64,000 nt of DNA from Planctomycetales bacterium (GTDB taxonomy: Bacteria > Planctomycetota > Planctomycetia > Pirellulales > Pirellulaceae), in contig JAGQOY010000002.1 of assembly GCA_020427005.1 (NCBI GenBank), positions 62,001 to 126,000 on the forward strand, read 5' to 3'. The translations under genes and the position numbers were made by a program. Below, one piece after another: positions 55,340 through 64,000 of the stretch. Under the pieces are notes generated by a model. The model ran no database searches, was not told the origin of the DNA, and saw nothing but the letters and a program-made list of their open reading frames with translations. Position 1 is the first letter of the stretch. Each line of letters opens with the position of its first letter.

Positions 55340-55532
55340 AAGGACCCTCTCAGCGCCCCAGTAGAAGACGGCTCGTTGATTTAGTGAGTTGCGACGCGTC
55401 AGCAGCCGGGTCGATCCCAGTACCGAGACTTTACGGCGGCATGTGGTCTTCGGCTCACCATTGAATTGTGATTTCAGACTAATCCAACAACCCGGAGCAT
55501 TGGCGTTGCTATTTTGGGCAGTTACGATCCGG

Positions 55533-56213
55533 TCAGAAAGCTGCGTCAGCAAGGGCCGTTAGCAGTCCGGCGCTCGGCTTGCCACGCGTTTGATAGTAGA
55601 CTTTACCTGGGCCCGTATAGCGGTTTACCAGGCCTTCGCCCGAGAAGACGGAGTCTTTAACGCTTGTGGTTGCTTTCACTAGTTCGTACTTAACCGCATG
55701 TGAGAACGCTACCACATAACGATTGTCAATGAAGACTTTCTCTCCTTCCTCAAGATGGTATGACATGATCGCACCATAACACTGACAAAATACAGTACCT
55801 TGACCTGATGCATGCAACAGGAATAGGCCTTTCTTGCTCATAATGCCTTTGACGCCGCCATATTTGATTCGGAGTTCGCAATTTCCGAAATTCGCTAAAT
55901 AAGCGCCACGAGTGAGGTAGAAGCCCTCTTGGTCATTTAGGTGAAGGGGAAGGATATCTCCAAGGGAATTGGGGGCCAATACCAACGTTTGGTTGGGCTT
56001 GATTGCTGAGAATTCGGCGGTAAAAAAATTCTCTCCTCCCAGCATGCCCTTAACGCCGCTCCACACGCCGCCACGTCGTCCAATGGCGGCAGTCAAACGA
56101 ATGCCGCCCGTCATCGACAGCATGCTATTGGGCTGCGCTAATACGACCTCGGACTCCTGCAGCGTGAATTCTAATACCGAAAACACGGGGTCATGCTTGA
56201 TGCAATACTCCAC
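55533..56213 (-). CDS. AIM24/TIGR00266 family protein
   Basis: 226 residues starting with GTG and GGGA 6 bases upstream. Characteristic beta-sandwich repeats: VVLAQPNSMLSMTGGI near 24, GEKVFIDNRYVVAFSHAVKYEL near 157, and the closing FSGEGLVNRYTGPGKVYYQTRG. The internal pseudo-symmetry is that of AIM24. No signal peptide or metal site; function unknown. Upstream of the M48 gene by 193 bases and followed on the same strand by ispH. Confidence 0.93.
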   Translation of the reverse strand: MEYCIKHDPVFSVLEFTLQESEVVLAQPNSMLSMTGGIRLTAAIGRRGGVWSGVKGMLGGENFFTAEFSAIKPNQTLVLAPNSLGDILPLHLNDQEGFYLTRGAYLANFGNCELRIKYGGVKGIMSKKGLFLLHASGQGTVFCQCYGAIMSYHLEEGEKVFIDNRYVVAFSHAVKYELVKATTSVKDSVFSGEGLVNRYTGPGKVYYQTRGKPSAGLLTALADAAF

Positions 56214-56326
56214 ATCATTCCCATCGGGTCAAGGCAGTCAAATTTGGTACAAGAGACGTTAGGATAGATTCAACAAAAGCCTGTCGACTTTGTTTCTGAT
56301 TTTGAACAAGACTAGCGTGAATGCGG

Positions 56327-56545
56327 TCAGTCATCGACGCCCGGTGCAATCCGTTGTTTCATAAAATAACCGCCAAATGCAATTACTGCCAAGATGCCCA
56401 AGAATATGAACAAGGCAACAATGCGCGGCACACCTAGAATATCCGAAATGCCAGTTATGCAAATGTCATAGATAACCACACGAATGAACCAACTGATGAT
56501 CTCGCCGAAACCACCGCGTCGACCTAATAAAAAAATGCTTCCCAT
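56327..56545 (-). CDS. Small hypothetical membrane protein
   Basis: 72 residues with a Gly/Arg-rich start (LLGRRGGFGEIISW) and one strong transmembrane helix (IVALFIFLGILAVIAFGGYF), and probably a second amphipathic one. CGGGAG lies about 10 bases before the ATG. No family recognised. It is the only plausible frame in the 500 bases between the AIM24 gene and the next membrane protein. Confidence 0.55.
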   Translation of the reverse strand: MGSIFLLGRRGGFGEIISWFIRVVIYDICITGISDILGVPRIVALFIFLGILAVIAFGGYFMKQRIAPGVDD

Positions 56546-56714
56546 TTACGATGACTCCCGAGATATAAGCGAGCAACCAATTAGAAATGTGTTTGGGGTT
56601 CGAGATAGGCTTCGAATCTGCTTGATTTGGGGAAGCATAATGCCTCAAAAGTGGCGTGTCAATGCTCCAGTTGGAAGTCTTCAGGGCGCGAGTATCTACA
56701 AGCACTCAGGCACA

Positions 56715-57437
56715 TTACGCTCGCACTAGGGCATAGAGAACTAATGCACTCAGCCAGCAGGCAATCGACAAAAACGCGAAATAAGCTAGTGTTCGCCGGC
56801 TGCCACCATGAATTAACCAGAGTCCGAATAGAATTTCCGCGCAGACAAGGAAGGCTGCCAGTAAGTGCCGCGGATAGATATCGTTTGGAACTATGTAATT
56901 GGCAACTGCAGCTGGAAACAGACCCGGTAGATACAGGCTCAGCAAAAGGACTTCGGGCATCATATTGGAAAGCTCGCCATATCCAAGGATCCACGCAAAG
57001 GGGAGATACAAGATTCCCAACAGAGCAGCGATTGGTACGCGCAATTGCGGGGCGACCCACCAACTTCGTCCAACTAAGCCCGTAGTAAAAACAAGTGCTA
57101 AAATCATCGATGCAGTTGGCAAGCGGGCGCCAATACCCAGCAGCAAGGCCACGCCACTGGTAACAACTAGCATATTGCCCAAACCAAAACGACCGCGCGC
57201 ATGTTGATTATCAGGATTGGTCCAGGAGGTTAGCGGAAGCCATGGCAATGCGAAGCATGTTAACACTACTAAACAGGCAAGTGCTAGCGGTCCCTGCCAG
57301 AGTACTGGTGAGGGTCGGCTTTGGTCTGAGCCGCTCCAATCATAGATGGCTGGAATGAACCATCCGGCTATGCCCGTGAGCAAGCTTAAACTCACTGCAA
57401 TCCGAGGACTATTCCAAAGGACCCAAGTATTCATCAA
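56715..57437 (-). CDS. Hypothetical multi-pass membrane protein
   Basis: 240 residues with about seven hydrophobic helices (ALACLVVLTCFALPWLPL, NMLVVTSGVALLLGIG, SMILALVFTTGLVG, IAALLGILYLPFAWILGY, LLAAFLVCAEILFGLWLI, AYFAFLSIACWLSALVLYAL). Polar loops include DWSGSDQSRPSP and YIVPNDIYPRH. I recognise no family. The start is at the double ATG 57437/57434. It diverges from the sulfatase gene. Confidence 0.72.
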   Translation of the reverse strand: MMNTWVLWNSPRIAVSLSLLTGIAGWFIPAIYDWSGSDQSRPSPVLWQGPLALACLVVLTCFALPWLPLTSWTNPDNQHARGRFGLGNMLVVTSGVALLLGIGARLPTASMILALVFTTGLVGRSWWVAPQLRVPIAALLGILYLPFAWILGYGELSNMMPEVLLLSLYLPGLFPAAVANYIVPNDIYPRHLLAAFLVCAEILFGLWLIHGGSRRTLAYFAFLSIACWLSALVLYALVRA

Positions 57438-57600
57438 TTACAATGCCTGTAGGGTGGGGTTAAGCTGCTGCAGGTTTGATCAGCTAAGTCTGAAAATGCG
57501 AATAGAGTAATCCTCATTGTTACTGATGCTTCATTGATTGAAATCACAGCATCATGAATTCATTCAACTATTCAAATGCAGCCTTCTAGAAGGAGACAAG

Positions 57601-59073
57601 ATGCGGTTGATGATTGCAGTTCTATCAAGCCTATTTCTAACGAATGGCAGCTTGGCACAACGTCCAAATATTGTGTGGATTATTGCTGACGATATGTCGG
57701 CAAATTTTTCCTGCTATGGTGAAACTTCTATCACTACTCCAAACGTGGATAGGCTGGCCGCAAAGGGGGTTAAATTCACGAATGCATATGTCACAGCTCC
57801 TGTTTGTTCTACTTGTCGCTCTGCCTTTATCACTGGCATGTATCAAACGAGTATTGGAGCGCAGCATCATCGAAGCGGGCGCGGGCTAGAGAAATTGCAC
57901 TTGCCTGAAAGAGTCCAGTTGGTTCCAGAGCTGCTGCAAGAAGTGGGTTATTATACTACCTTGAGTGGATGGCCTATCACCGGCAATCGATTGGGCAAGT
58001 CGGATTATAACTTCGAATGGGATTTATCCGTATACGATGGCAATGATTGGTCAAAACGAACTTCAGGGCAACCATTTTTTGCTCAGATCATGACGCAGGG
58101 CGGAAAGCTGAGAGGCGATGGCCCAGATGGATGGAGAAAAGTCGCAGACTCGGCAAGCAATGTTTTGGGAAGTAGTACTAGCCATGAAGCAGTGCATCTT
58201 CCTCCTTACTATCCCCCACACCCAGATATCATCCAGGACTGGGCTGCTTACTTGGATGCGGTCCGCTTAACCGATGTGGCGGTTGGGGAAGTCGTTGCAC
58301 GCCTAGAGCGTGAAGGAGTCCTAAATAATACGCTGGTCTTATTCATGACAGATCATGGAATCAGTCATGCAAGGGGAAAACAGTTTTTATATGACGAGGG
58401 GATCCATATCCCACTCGTTGTTCGCGGGCCAGAAATCCCCGCTGGAATGATTCGGAGTGACTTGGTTGAGCACATTGATATCGCAGCCTTGACACTGGCG
58501 GCTGCTGGAGTTGGCGTTCCCGAATGGATGCAGGCACGAGATATTCTGGCGTCGGATTATGTTCCGCGTCAGTCTGTATTTTCGGCTCGTGATCGTTGCG
58601 ACGAAACAGTGGACTGTATTCGCTCGACCAGGACATCTAAGTTCAAATACATTAGGAACTTTCTACCACAGCGACCGTATTTGCAGCCCTGTGCATACAA
58701 AGATTCGAAGCAAATCTTGATTGCCCTTCGCAATTGGCATTCGCAAGGCAAACTTGATGTCATCCAAGAATTGCTCTTCCAGGAAACGCGTCCACCAGAA
58801 GAGCTTTACAATTTGCATATAGATCCATTTGAAGTGCACAATGTTGCGGCAGATCCCGATTACTCAGATGTGCTCGCCAGCATGCGAAGGGAACTTGCGC
58901 AGTGGATGGAGCGAACCTCGGATGCGGGACAGATGCCAGAACCAGTTTCTATGTACGATAGCGATATGGCCGTATACCTTGAAGCGATAAAACGGCGACG
59001 AGAACCGGCACAGGTACAGACAATCAAAGGCAATATTCAGTTGATGAAGCAGTTGGCAGCAGAAGGAAAATAG
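57601..59073 (+). CDS. Exported sulfatase with variant CSTCR signature
   Basis: 490 residues from the ATG at 57601, which has AAGGAG 6 bases upstream; 21 open codons further upstream are not used. Signal peptide LMIAVLSSLFLTNGSLAQ. Sulfatase landmarks: NIVWIIADDMSANFSCYG near 24 (metal Asp pair), TPNVDRLAAKG, the formylglycine region APVCSTCRSAFITGMYQT near 70, and MTDHGISHARGK near 255 with metal Asp-His. The consensus for formylglycine formation is C-x-P/A-x-R; here the third position is Thr. The HHRSG motif near 95 is typical of the planctomycete subgroup. Substrate is probably a sulfated polysaccharide. Confidence 0.93.
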   Translation: MRLMIAVLSSLFLTNGSLAQRPNIVWIIADDMSANFSCYGETSITTPNVDRLAAKGVKFTNAYVTAPVCSTCRSAFITGMYQTSIGAQHHRSGRGLEKLHLPERVQLVPELLQEVGYYTTLSGWPITGNRLGKSDYNFEWDLSVYDGNDWSKRTSGQPFFAQIMTQGGKLRGDGPDGWRKVADSASNVLGSSTSHEAVHLPPYYPPHPDIIQDWAAYLDAVRLTDVAVGEVVARLEREGVLNNTLVLFMTDHGISHARGKQFLYDEGIHIPLVVRGPEIPAGMIRSDLVEHIDIAALTLAAAGVGVPEWMQARDILASDYVPRQSVFSARDRCDETVDCIRSTRTSKFKYIRNFLPQRPYLQPCAYKDSKQILIALRNWHSQGKLDVIQELLFQETRPPEELYNLHIDPFEVHNVAADPDYSDVLASMRRELAQWMERTSDAGQMPEPVSMYDSDMAVYLEAIKRRREPAQVQTIKGNIQLMKQLAAEGK

Positions 59074-59181
59074 CTTGACCGTGTTGGCACGGTAGCAATA
59101 TGAAATTCTCCTGCCTGCTTTACCGGTAGCTGTGATGCTCTATGCACAGTTGTACGGATATCTTTCAATAGGACCTCCACA

Positions 59182-59724
59182 GTGAACTGTGTTAAATTGC
59201 AAAAACAATACGTCTTGGCACCATTCTCTTTTCAACCAATGTGGGGAGTGTTGTGCATCGCAGCATTGTTGTGCTGCATGCTGCACATGGAAATCGGTGG
59301 AAAGGAGCCCTCAGAAACTTCTTCAGGTGAGGCCAGCTCTTTGCAACGTTTGTCTTGGCTGACAGGTACTTGGGTCTTTGAAAAAGATGGTCAAACAACG
59401 CAAGAGCATTGGAGACCGGTGCAGGGAACGATGCTGCTGGGGCTATCACATACATTCGACGCAAAAAGAACAAGTTTTTTCGAATACTTGAGAATCCATC
59501 AACGGGAGGATGCTCTTTATTACATAGCGTCCCCGGCTGGGAGGGTGGGAGTTGAATTTCGACTCCATGAAATGGGAGACGAATATGTCGAATTTCGAAA
59601 TGGGCAACATGACTACCCACAAAGAATTCGATACGCAAAAACCGGTGAAGGCATTACTGCCGAGATTAGTCTGAAAGATGGAACTCGTGCCCAGCGCTTC
59701 GAGTTCATGCGTGTGGCACCATAA
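59182..59724 (+). CDS. DUF6265 family exported protein
   Basis: 180 residues starting with GTG preceded by AGGA. One hydrophobic segment near 15-40 (GVLCIAALLCCMLHMEI) may be a signal or anchor. The rest is a lipocalin-like beta domain beginning LQRLSWLTGTWVFEKDG and including EHWRPVQGTMLLGLSHTF and FEYLRI, the DUF6265 pattern. Function unknown; known relatives are secreted or periplasmic. It lies 108 bases after the sulfatase on the same strand. Confidence 0.82.
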   Translation: MNCVKLQKQYVLAPFSFQPMWGVLCIAALLCCMLHMEIGGKEPSETSSGEASSLQRLSWLTGTWVFEKDGQTTQEHWRPVQGTMLLGLSHTFDAKRTSFFEYLRIHQREDALYYIASPAGRVGVEFRLHEMGDEYVEFRNGQHDYPQRIRYAKTGEGITAEISLKDGTRAQRFEFMRVAP

Positions 59725-59880
59725 GGACCTCAAGTCCTCACATCAAAGGCTAACTTGCGATTTAGACATAACGATGTTTTTTGTGGGCAATTTTGAGCTC
59801 AAAACCATATGCGTTGTGTCCCTCCCAAGATGTGTCATGAAGCAAGTTTTGGTACTCAAAGCAAATTAGGGTTGTTATCA

Positions 59881-61584
59881 ATGATCATGCGAGTTCTTTC
59901 AATAGCTGGGATGGCAGGGTGCCTCTGCTGGGCGGTTGCTCAAGCTCAAGACCTTGTTCAGACGCCAGGTAGTGATACCGAACAAGTGGAGAAATATACT
60001 CAGTTCGCATTGCAAAACCCGGGAGACGTCCAGCGCGGAAACCAAATCTTTGAAAACAATCGTCAGGTGGCCTGCAACAATTGCCATGTAGTGGATGGTA
60101 TCGAAAAAAGCGGTCCGAATTTGGCAGGTATCGCTGACAAGTATCCGCCAGCAGAGCTCATAAAACACATTCTTGATCCCAATCTTTTTATCCAACCCGG
60201 ATACGAGACCGTCACCATACTAACTCGCAGTGGAGATATTCTTACTGGGCGTGTCCGCCTATCGACGCGTTTTGAAATGCGGTTATTGATGGCAGATGGG
60301 AAACTCAAGAGCATTAAGCGTGAGGAAATTGAAGATATTAAGTCCTCCATGATTTCCATGATGCCGACAAATTTGGTGGCCACACTTTCTTTGTCTGAGT
60401 TCTCCGATCTCGTGGCCTATTTGGGAACCTTGCATCGCGCGAACCAGTCTGCGTGGCAAGGGCAAGGAAAAAGAGTGGATGTTACAAGAGCTGCTAAAAA
60501 AATATCGTTGCAGGCGATTCATTCCATAGATCAGAAATTTGAAAACCCAGTGTGGGTGGGCGGACTTCCTGGGCATCCCGGTCAGTTGATTGTTCTCGAG
60601 CACCAAGCGGGTTGCGCCATACGACTGGATCTCAATCAGCAGCCGCCCGAAAAGTCGGTGTTTCTGGATCTGTCGGATGAGATCACGTTCAGCCCAAACC
60701 AGGGGCTCATGTGCCTTGCTTTTCACCCGGATTATGTCAACAACCGAAGATATTTTGTCAAATATGAAGTTAAACGATCCGGTGGTGAAGTTTTCACGAC
60801 AGTCAATGAACGACTGGCGGCAGAGAATCTGTTAGTAGACAGCGGTAAGCCATCAAGAGAGCTTTTGGAGCAGCACCAGCCAGCATTCAATCACAACGGG
60901 GGCTGTCTTGCTTTTGGACCAGACGGATTGCTTTATATAGCGTTTGGCGATGGCGGGCCTCAAAAGGATCCTCCGGGATTCAGTCAGAACCCTCGAGTTT
61001 TTCATGGCTCGATGTTGCGGATCGATGTGAACCGACGAGAAAAGGACTTGCCATACGGAATTCCACCAGACAATCCATTCTTGTCCAACAAGGACCCATT
61101 GATTAAACGAGAGACGTGGGCCATTGGCTTTCGAGAGCCTTGGCGGTTTAGTTTCGACTCGCTAACTGGAGACCTTTGGTTGGGGGACGTTGGTCAGAAT
61201 GAGTTTGAAGAAGTTTGTCTGGTAAAACCCGGAGAAAATCATGGTTGGAACGTGTACGAAGGGTTCACTCATTTTTCAGATGAATATCGGCGCGTGAATG
61301 AAATCTACACAGATCCCTTGTTGGCCTATCCTCGGAGTATGGGAGTTTCGGTAACCGGTGGTTTTGTCTACCGAGCCAATAAAGCGTCACCATACTACGG
61401 AGCCTATATCTTTGGCGACTACGAATCCCGCAAGATTTGGGCCTTGCGGCAGGAAGCTGGTCAGCTCGTGTCGCTACGCGAGATAGGTTCGGCTGAGGAG
61501 CATATCGCAGCCTTTGGATTGGACAGCGATGGACAGATTCTCATGGTCGGCTACGAAGGAACTATTTTTCGGCTTGGCCTGTAG
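59881..61584 (+). CDS. Cytochrome c / PQQ-type sugar dehydrogenase fusion
   Basis: 567 residues from the ATG at 59881, which gives a signal (RVLSIAGMAGCLCWAVAQAQ). A Pirellula-type haem domain comes first: CNNCHVV near 64, GPNLAGIADKYPPAELIKHILDPN and the ILTRSGDILTGRV stretch, as in TIGR02603. From about 210 it is a six-bladed glucose/sorbosone dehydrogenase propeller: GLMCLAFHPDYVNNRRYFVKY, FNHNGGCLAFGPDGLLYIAFGDGG, WAIGFREPWRFSFD, GDVGQNEFEEV and GENHGWNVYEG. The His in FNHNGG and Arg in GFREPWR are catalytic-site positions. It should oxidise a sugar outside the cell membrane and pass electrons to its own haem. Confidence 0.92.
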   Translation: MIMRVLSIAGMAGCLCWAVAQAQDLVQTPGSDTEQVEKYTQFALQNPGDVQRGNQIFENNRQVACNNCHVVDGIEKSGPNLAGIADKYPPAELIKHILDPNLFIQPGYETVTILTRSGDILTGRVRLSTRFEMRLLMADGKLKSIKREEIEDIKSSMISMMPTNLVATLSLSEFSDLVAYLGTLHRANQSAWQGQGKRVDVTRAAKKISLQAIHSIDQKFENPVWVGGLPGHPGQLIVLEHQAGCAIRLDLNQQPPEKSVFLDLSDEITFSPNQGLMCLAFHPDYVNNRRYFVKYEVKRSGGEVFTTVNERLAAENLLVDSGKPSRELLEQHQPAFNHNGGCLAFGPDGLLYIAFGDGGPQKDPPGFSQNPRVFHGSMLRIDVNRREKDLPYGIPPDNPFLSNKDPLIKRETWAIGFREPWRFSFDSLTGDLWLGDVGQNEFEEVCLVKPGENHGWNVYEGFTHFSDEYRRVNEIYTDPLLAYPRSMGVSVTGGFVYRANKASPYYGAYIFGDYESRKIWALRQEAGQLVSLREIGSAEEHIAAFGLDSDGQILMVGYEGTIFRLGL

Positions 61585-61744
61585 CGATTTCACCGGAACA
61601 GTAATGCTTTTTGTTAGTAGGCTAGGGCTATGGGCGCGTCGCACAGGCCTACACTCGACTTCGCCAGTAATTCCATGGATCGCTGCATCTAAGCAAGACG
61701 CTAGCCGGCGGGGATCGCTTTAGGCAATGGAAAAATATAGCAGG

Positions 61745-62104
61745 TTATTTGTCCGACCAAACGGCCAGCTCATTGCCGCTGGGGTCTCGGAATTGGAATC
61801 TGCGGCCTCCGGGAAAGGAGATGATATCCAATGAAATCTCTCCACCTGCTTCCTTTACCTGGCGCAACGACTCTTCAAGGTTGATTGAATATAAAATAAC
61901 AAGCGGACCACCGGTAACATTTGTTTCCACTAGACGCAGTCCGCCGGCCTCGCCATCACCTTTTTGGATTCCCGCGTAGGCATCGCCGTATTCATTGAAC
62001 TTCCATTGAAAGGCAGCTTCGTAAAACCGCTTAGCTACCGACATGTCCAGAACGTTGATCTCAATGTAGTCAATGATGTGATGCGAATGACTGCGATCAG
62101 ACAC
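61745..62104 (-). CDS. VOC superfamily glyoxalase/bleomycin-resistance-like protein
   Basis: 119 residues starting with GTG. A single VOC module: HIIDYIEINVLDMSVAKRFYEAAFQW at the start, LVILYSINLEESLRQVKEAGGEI in the middle and GGRRFQFRDPSGNELAVWSD at the end, with metal-ligand candidates His9 and Glu113. Members bind small molecules or detoxify aldehydes; this one has no clear substrate. Isolated gene. Confidence 0.9.
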   Translation of the reverse strand: MSDRSHSHHIIDYIEINVLDMSVAKRFYEAAFQWKFNEYGDAYAGIQKGDGEAGGLRLVETNVTGGPLVILYSINLEESLRQVKEAGGEISLDIISFPGGRRFQFRDPSGNELAVWSDK

Positions 62105-62230
62105 TGTAATCCCCGTTGTTTTTAACGTTTCTTAAAAGCGGATGAATTTCATGAGTCCTGCATGAAGTCGTACCCAGCACTGGAAGATTGCACGAATTGC
62201 CCCAACGTAGGATTGCTTGGAGAATGTCCG

Positions 62231-63352
62231 TTAAATTCGGTGGACCAGTCCTTCAGAGGAGGTATCAATGCCCTTCAGCAGAGAGGCTAAGGCTTCGCGA
62301 TGAGGCGCGTACTCCATGCCGACGCGATGGGAAATAAATTCCTTCATCATTAAGTCATATAGCGAATGATTAAAGTCTCGCATGCCTTCGTCTCGACAGG
62401 CATTCAGCAGCGCTGGGATATCTCCTTCTTGTTCGTTGACTATGCGCTCTCGCAAAAGAGAGTTGTTTAGGAGGACCTCGGTAGCTGGGTAACGACTACC
62501 TGGTTTGACACCGGGCAGCAATCGTTGGCACATGACAGCTCTCAAGCTGTTCGCCAATGACGAGCGGACAAACTCATGTTCGTCGTGGGGAAAGAACTCC
62601 AGTATCCGACTAAATGTCTGTTCCGCGTCCAAGCAGTGCAGCGTCGCTAACACCAAATGCCCCGTTTCAGCTGCTTGAAGTGCCGCAAGAATTGTCGCTT
62701 TGTCGCGTAATTCTCCGATCAGTATGCAATCGGGATCTTGGCGTACTACATATCGCAAGGCGAGCGCAAAGTCTGGGACGTCAATGCCTATTTCACGTTG
62801 CGAAATAATCGATTTTTTGGAAGTGAACCGAAACTCAATAGGGTCCTCAACGGTCACAATGTGCATTCCACGATGCTGATTGATGTATTCCAACATAGCG
62901 GCCAGCGTGGAGCTTTTACCACTGCCCGTGACGCCACTAACGATCACGAGTCCGTCGTGTGTGTCCGAAATAATTTTGCGGTAGATGTCAGGCAAATGAA
63001 GATCGTCAAAACTCGGAATAACGTGTTGGATTCGGCGGAGAGCCGCATGCATATCACCGTCGGAGCGAAAGACATTTACGCGGAATCGATCACCGGTGGA
63101 CGCCAAATACGCAAAGTCCGCCCCGCCCTGATCGATGAATTCCTGTCTGCGGTGAGGAGGCATAATTCCAAACATCATTTCTTCAATGTAGCTGGAATTC
63201 GGTAACGCCGGTGTTTCCAATGCACGAAGGTGGCCGCCAATCCGTACAAACGGTGGGATGCCAACTTTTAAATGGAGGTCGGAGGCACTGTGCTCAGTAA
63301 CAAACGTTAACAAGCGTTGGATTTCTTCAGCAGGTTCGTGCAACTGACTCAT
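62231..63352 (-). CDS. pilT: Type IV pilus retraction ATPase, PilT family
   Basis: 373 residues with AGGG before the ATG. N-terminal PAS-like domain (ASDLHLKVGIPPFVRIGG near 20), Walker A SGVTGSGKSST near 140, Asp-box IVTVEDPIEF near 165, Walker B DCILIGELRDKATI near 208 and the His-box ETGHLVLATLH near 232. It powers pilus retraction or, in planctomycetes, movement of related pseudopilus systems. No other pilus genes are near; DUF1559 proteins elsewhere in the window carry matching prepilin signals. The AIRNLIRE-type PilT tail is not evident, so PilU is possible. Confidence 0.91.
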   Translation of the reverse strand: MSQLHEPAEEIQRLLTFVTEHSASDLHLKVGIPPFVRIGGHLRALETPALPNSSYIEEMMFGIMPPHRRQEFIDQGGADFAYLASTGDRFRVNVFRSDGDMHAALRRIQHVIPSFDDLHLPDIYRKIISDTHDGLVIVSGVTGSGKSSTLAAMLEYINQHRGMHIVTVEDPIEFRFTSKKSIISQREIGIDVPDFALALRYVVRQDPDCILIGELRDKATILAALQAAETGHLVLATLHCLDAEQTFSRILEFFPHDEHEFVRSSLANSLRAVMCQRLLPGVKPGSRYPATEVLLNNSLLRERIVNEQEGDIPALLNACRDEGMRDFNHSLYDLMMKEFISHRVGMEYAPHREALASLLKGIDTSSEGLVHRI

Positions 63353-63571
63353 GTGTTCCCTCGCGCGTGTGGTGTATTCGTTGGTTCCCCATTATTCCCA
63401 ACCGTTTGGGGAATTGCAAAGCGAGTACCAAACCATTGCCAATTATCGAGGGCAATAGGGACAACCGTTTCTAAAAAGAGATATGCAGTTCCCAACCAAG
63501 CCGTTTCTCTGTTTGCCTTGCGTGTGTTGAGTATTGTAGCGCGCGGTGTGTGCTCAGGAGCACACTTCAGG

Positions 63572-64000
63572 TCACTTCCGGCCAAGCATGCGATCAAGTG
63601 AATCGGAGGTTTGATAGACCAAAGCCTCAGGAAAATGCTGATAGGGATGGAAATACTCGAACGTCAAATAGCCTTCGTAACCAACTCTGTCAAAAGCCTC
63701 CAGAACTGCGGGCCAATTTGTTGTACCGTCAAGAAGCGGGCGAAATGCCTGCAGTGAATGATCCGTTCCTCGCTTGGTGAATTCTTTGAGATGCACGTTC
63801 TTGATGCGATTTCCCAGAATGGGAATCCAATGTTCCGGAAACTGATATTCCATGATATTACCAGTGTCAAAATGGACTCGAACATGGTCGCTACCAAAAC
63901 TGTCCACGAACGACACCATTTCGAACGGCGATAGCAAAAATCCGTTAAAGAAAATGTTCTCCATATTCAAGTAGACTCCCAACTTTTCTGCATTGGGTAA
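63572..64000 (-). CDS. Partial sugar phosphate isomerase/epimerase
   Basis: C-terminal 142 codons of a xylose-isomerase-like TIM barrel; the N-terminus lies beyond the right edge. The frame is open to position 64000 (LPNAEKLGVYLNMENIFFNG). Typical features: the metal Glu in LNMENIF, VRVHFDTGNIM, and KNVHLKEF with His and Lys. The ending TFEYFHPYQHFPEALVYQTSDSL is usual. No signal can be judged. Related to, but distinct from, the Tat-exported copy at 44976-45866. Confidence 0.88.
   Translation of the reverse strand, partial: LPNAEKLGVYLNMENIFFNGFLLSPFEMVSFVDSFGSDHVRVHFDTGNIMEYQFPEHWIPILGNRIKNVHLKEFTKRGTDHSLQAFRPLLDGTTNWPAVLEAFDRVGYEGYLTFEYFHPYQHFPEALVYQTSDSLDRMLGRK

Noticed and set aside
56627..57085. 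152-codon plus-strand frame
   Set aside because: Antisense to the multi-pass membrane protein, whose hydrophobic pattern is far more protein-like.

Overview
The window looks like a chromosomal segment of a planctomycete, most likely of the Pirellulaceae. The lineage call rests on several gene families that cluster in that group: a protein with two TIGR03000 domains, a DUF1559 pseudopilin, a PEP-CTERM protein, Pirellula-type haem-binding (TIGR02603-like) and diheme c-type cytochromes, a sulfatase, a Tat-exported Gfo/Idh/MocA oxidoreductase, and an ECF sigma factor paired with a membrane Ser/Thr kinase. Many starts lack a clear Shine-Dalgarno sequence, and GTG or TTG starts occur. I saw no rRNA, tRNA, CRISPR array, prophage or complete insertion sequence.

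Layout. 1-2.4 kb: ECF sigma factor, kinase carrying a zinc anti-sigma-like motif, and a partial third gene, all on the minus strand with overlapping ends and preceded by a 16-codon leader ORF. 2.7-9.9 kb: a three-domain beta-lactamase/beta-lactamase/VanX gene broken by one in-frame TAA, an exported amidohydrolase, a lipoprotein and purD. 10.5-14.4 kb: a YdeP-type molybdopterin oxidoreductase facing an M32 carboxypeptidase. 14.6-18.2 kb: a C39-like peptidase, a RimK-type ATP-grasp ligase and a GCS2 ligase, a likely amide-ligase pathway. 18.2-24.6 kb: a TPR cytochrome, an FG-GAP lipoprotein with a haem motif, an esterase and a Tat-exported oxidoreductase.

25-35 kb: a long minus-strand block that builds and serves cytochrome oxidase (diheme cytochrome, CtaA, CtaB, ABC transporter, SCO1, DUF420, PQQ-propeller protein), next to a cupredoxin; no oxidase subunits are present. 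35.3-40.8 kb: DUF423 protein, TIGR03000 surface protein, HTTM gene pair, Rieske protein and pgi. 41-43.3 kb: a cobalamin riboswitch followed by a DUF1559 pseudopilin and a PEP-CTERM protein; I consider this the most interesting locus. 43.6-48.3 kb: archaeal-type phosphoglycerate mutase, exported sugar-isomerase-like protein, a dihydroorotase-like protein that has lost its metal ligands, and pyrB. 48.6-57.4 kb: a MacB/HlyD-type export system, ispH, an M48 protease, an AIM24 protein and two membrane proteins. 57.6-64 kb: sulfatase, DUF6265 protein, cytochrome/sugar-dehydrogenase fusion, VOC protein, PilT and a partial sugar isomerase.

How parts fit: the 25-35 kb block makes haem A and delivers copper to a terminal oxidase encoded elsewhere. 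The several cytochromes with attached propeller or dehydrogenase domains would feed electrons from exported enzymes. The riboswitch ties a pseudopilin and a surface protein to vitamin B12 supply.
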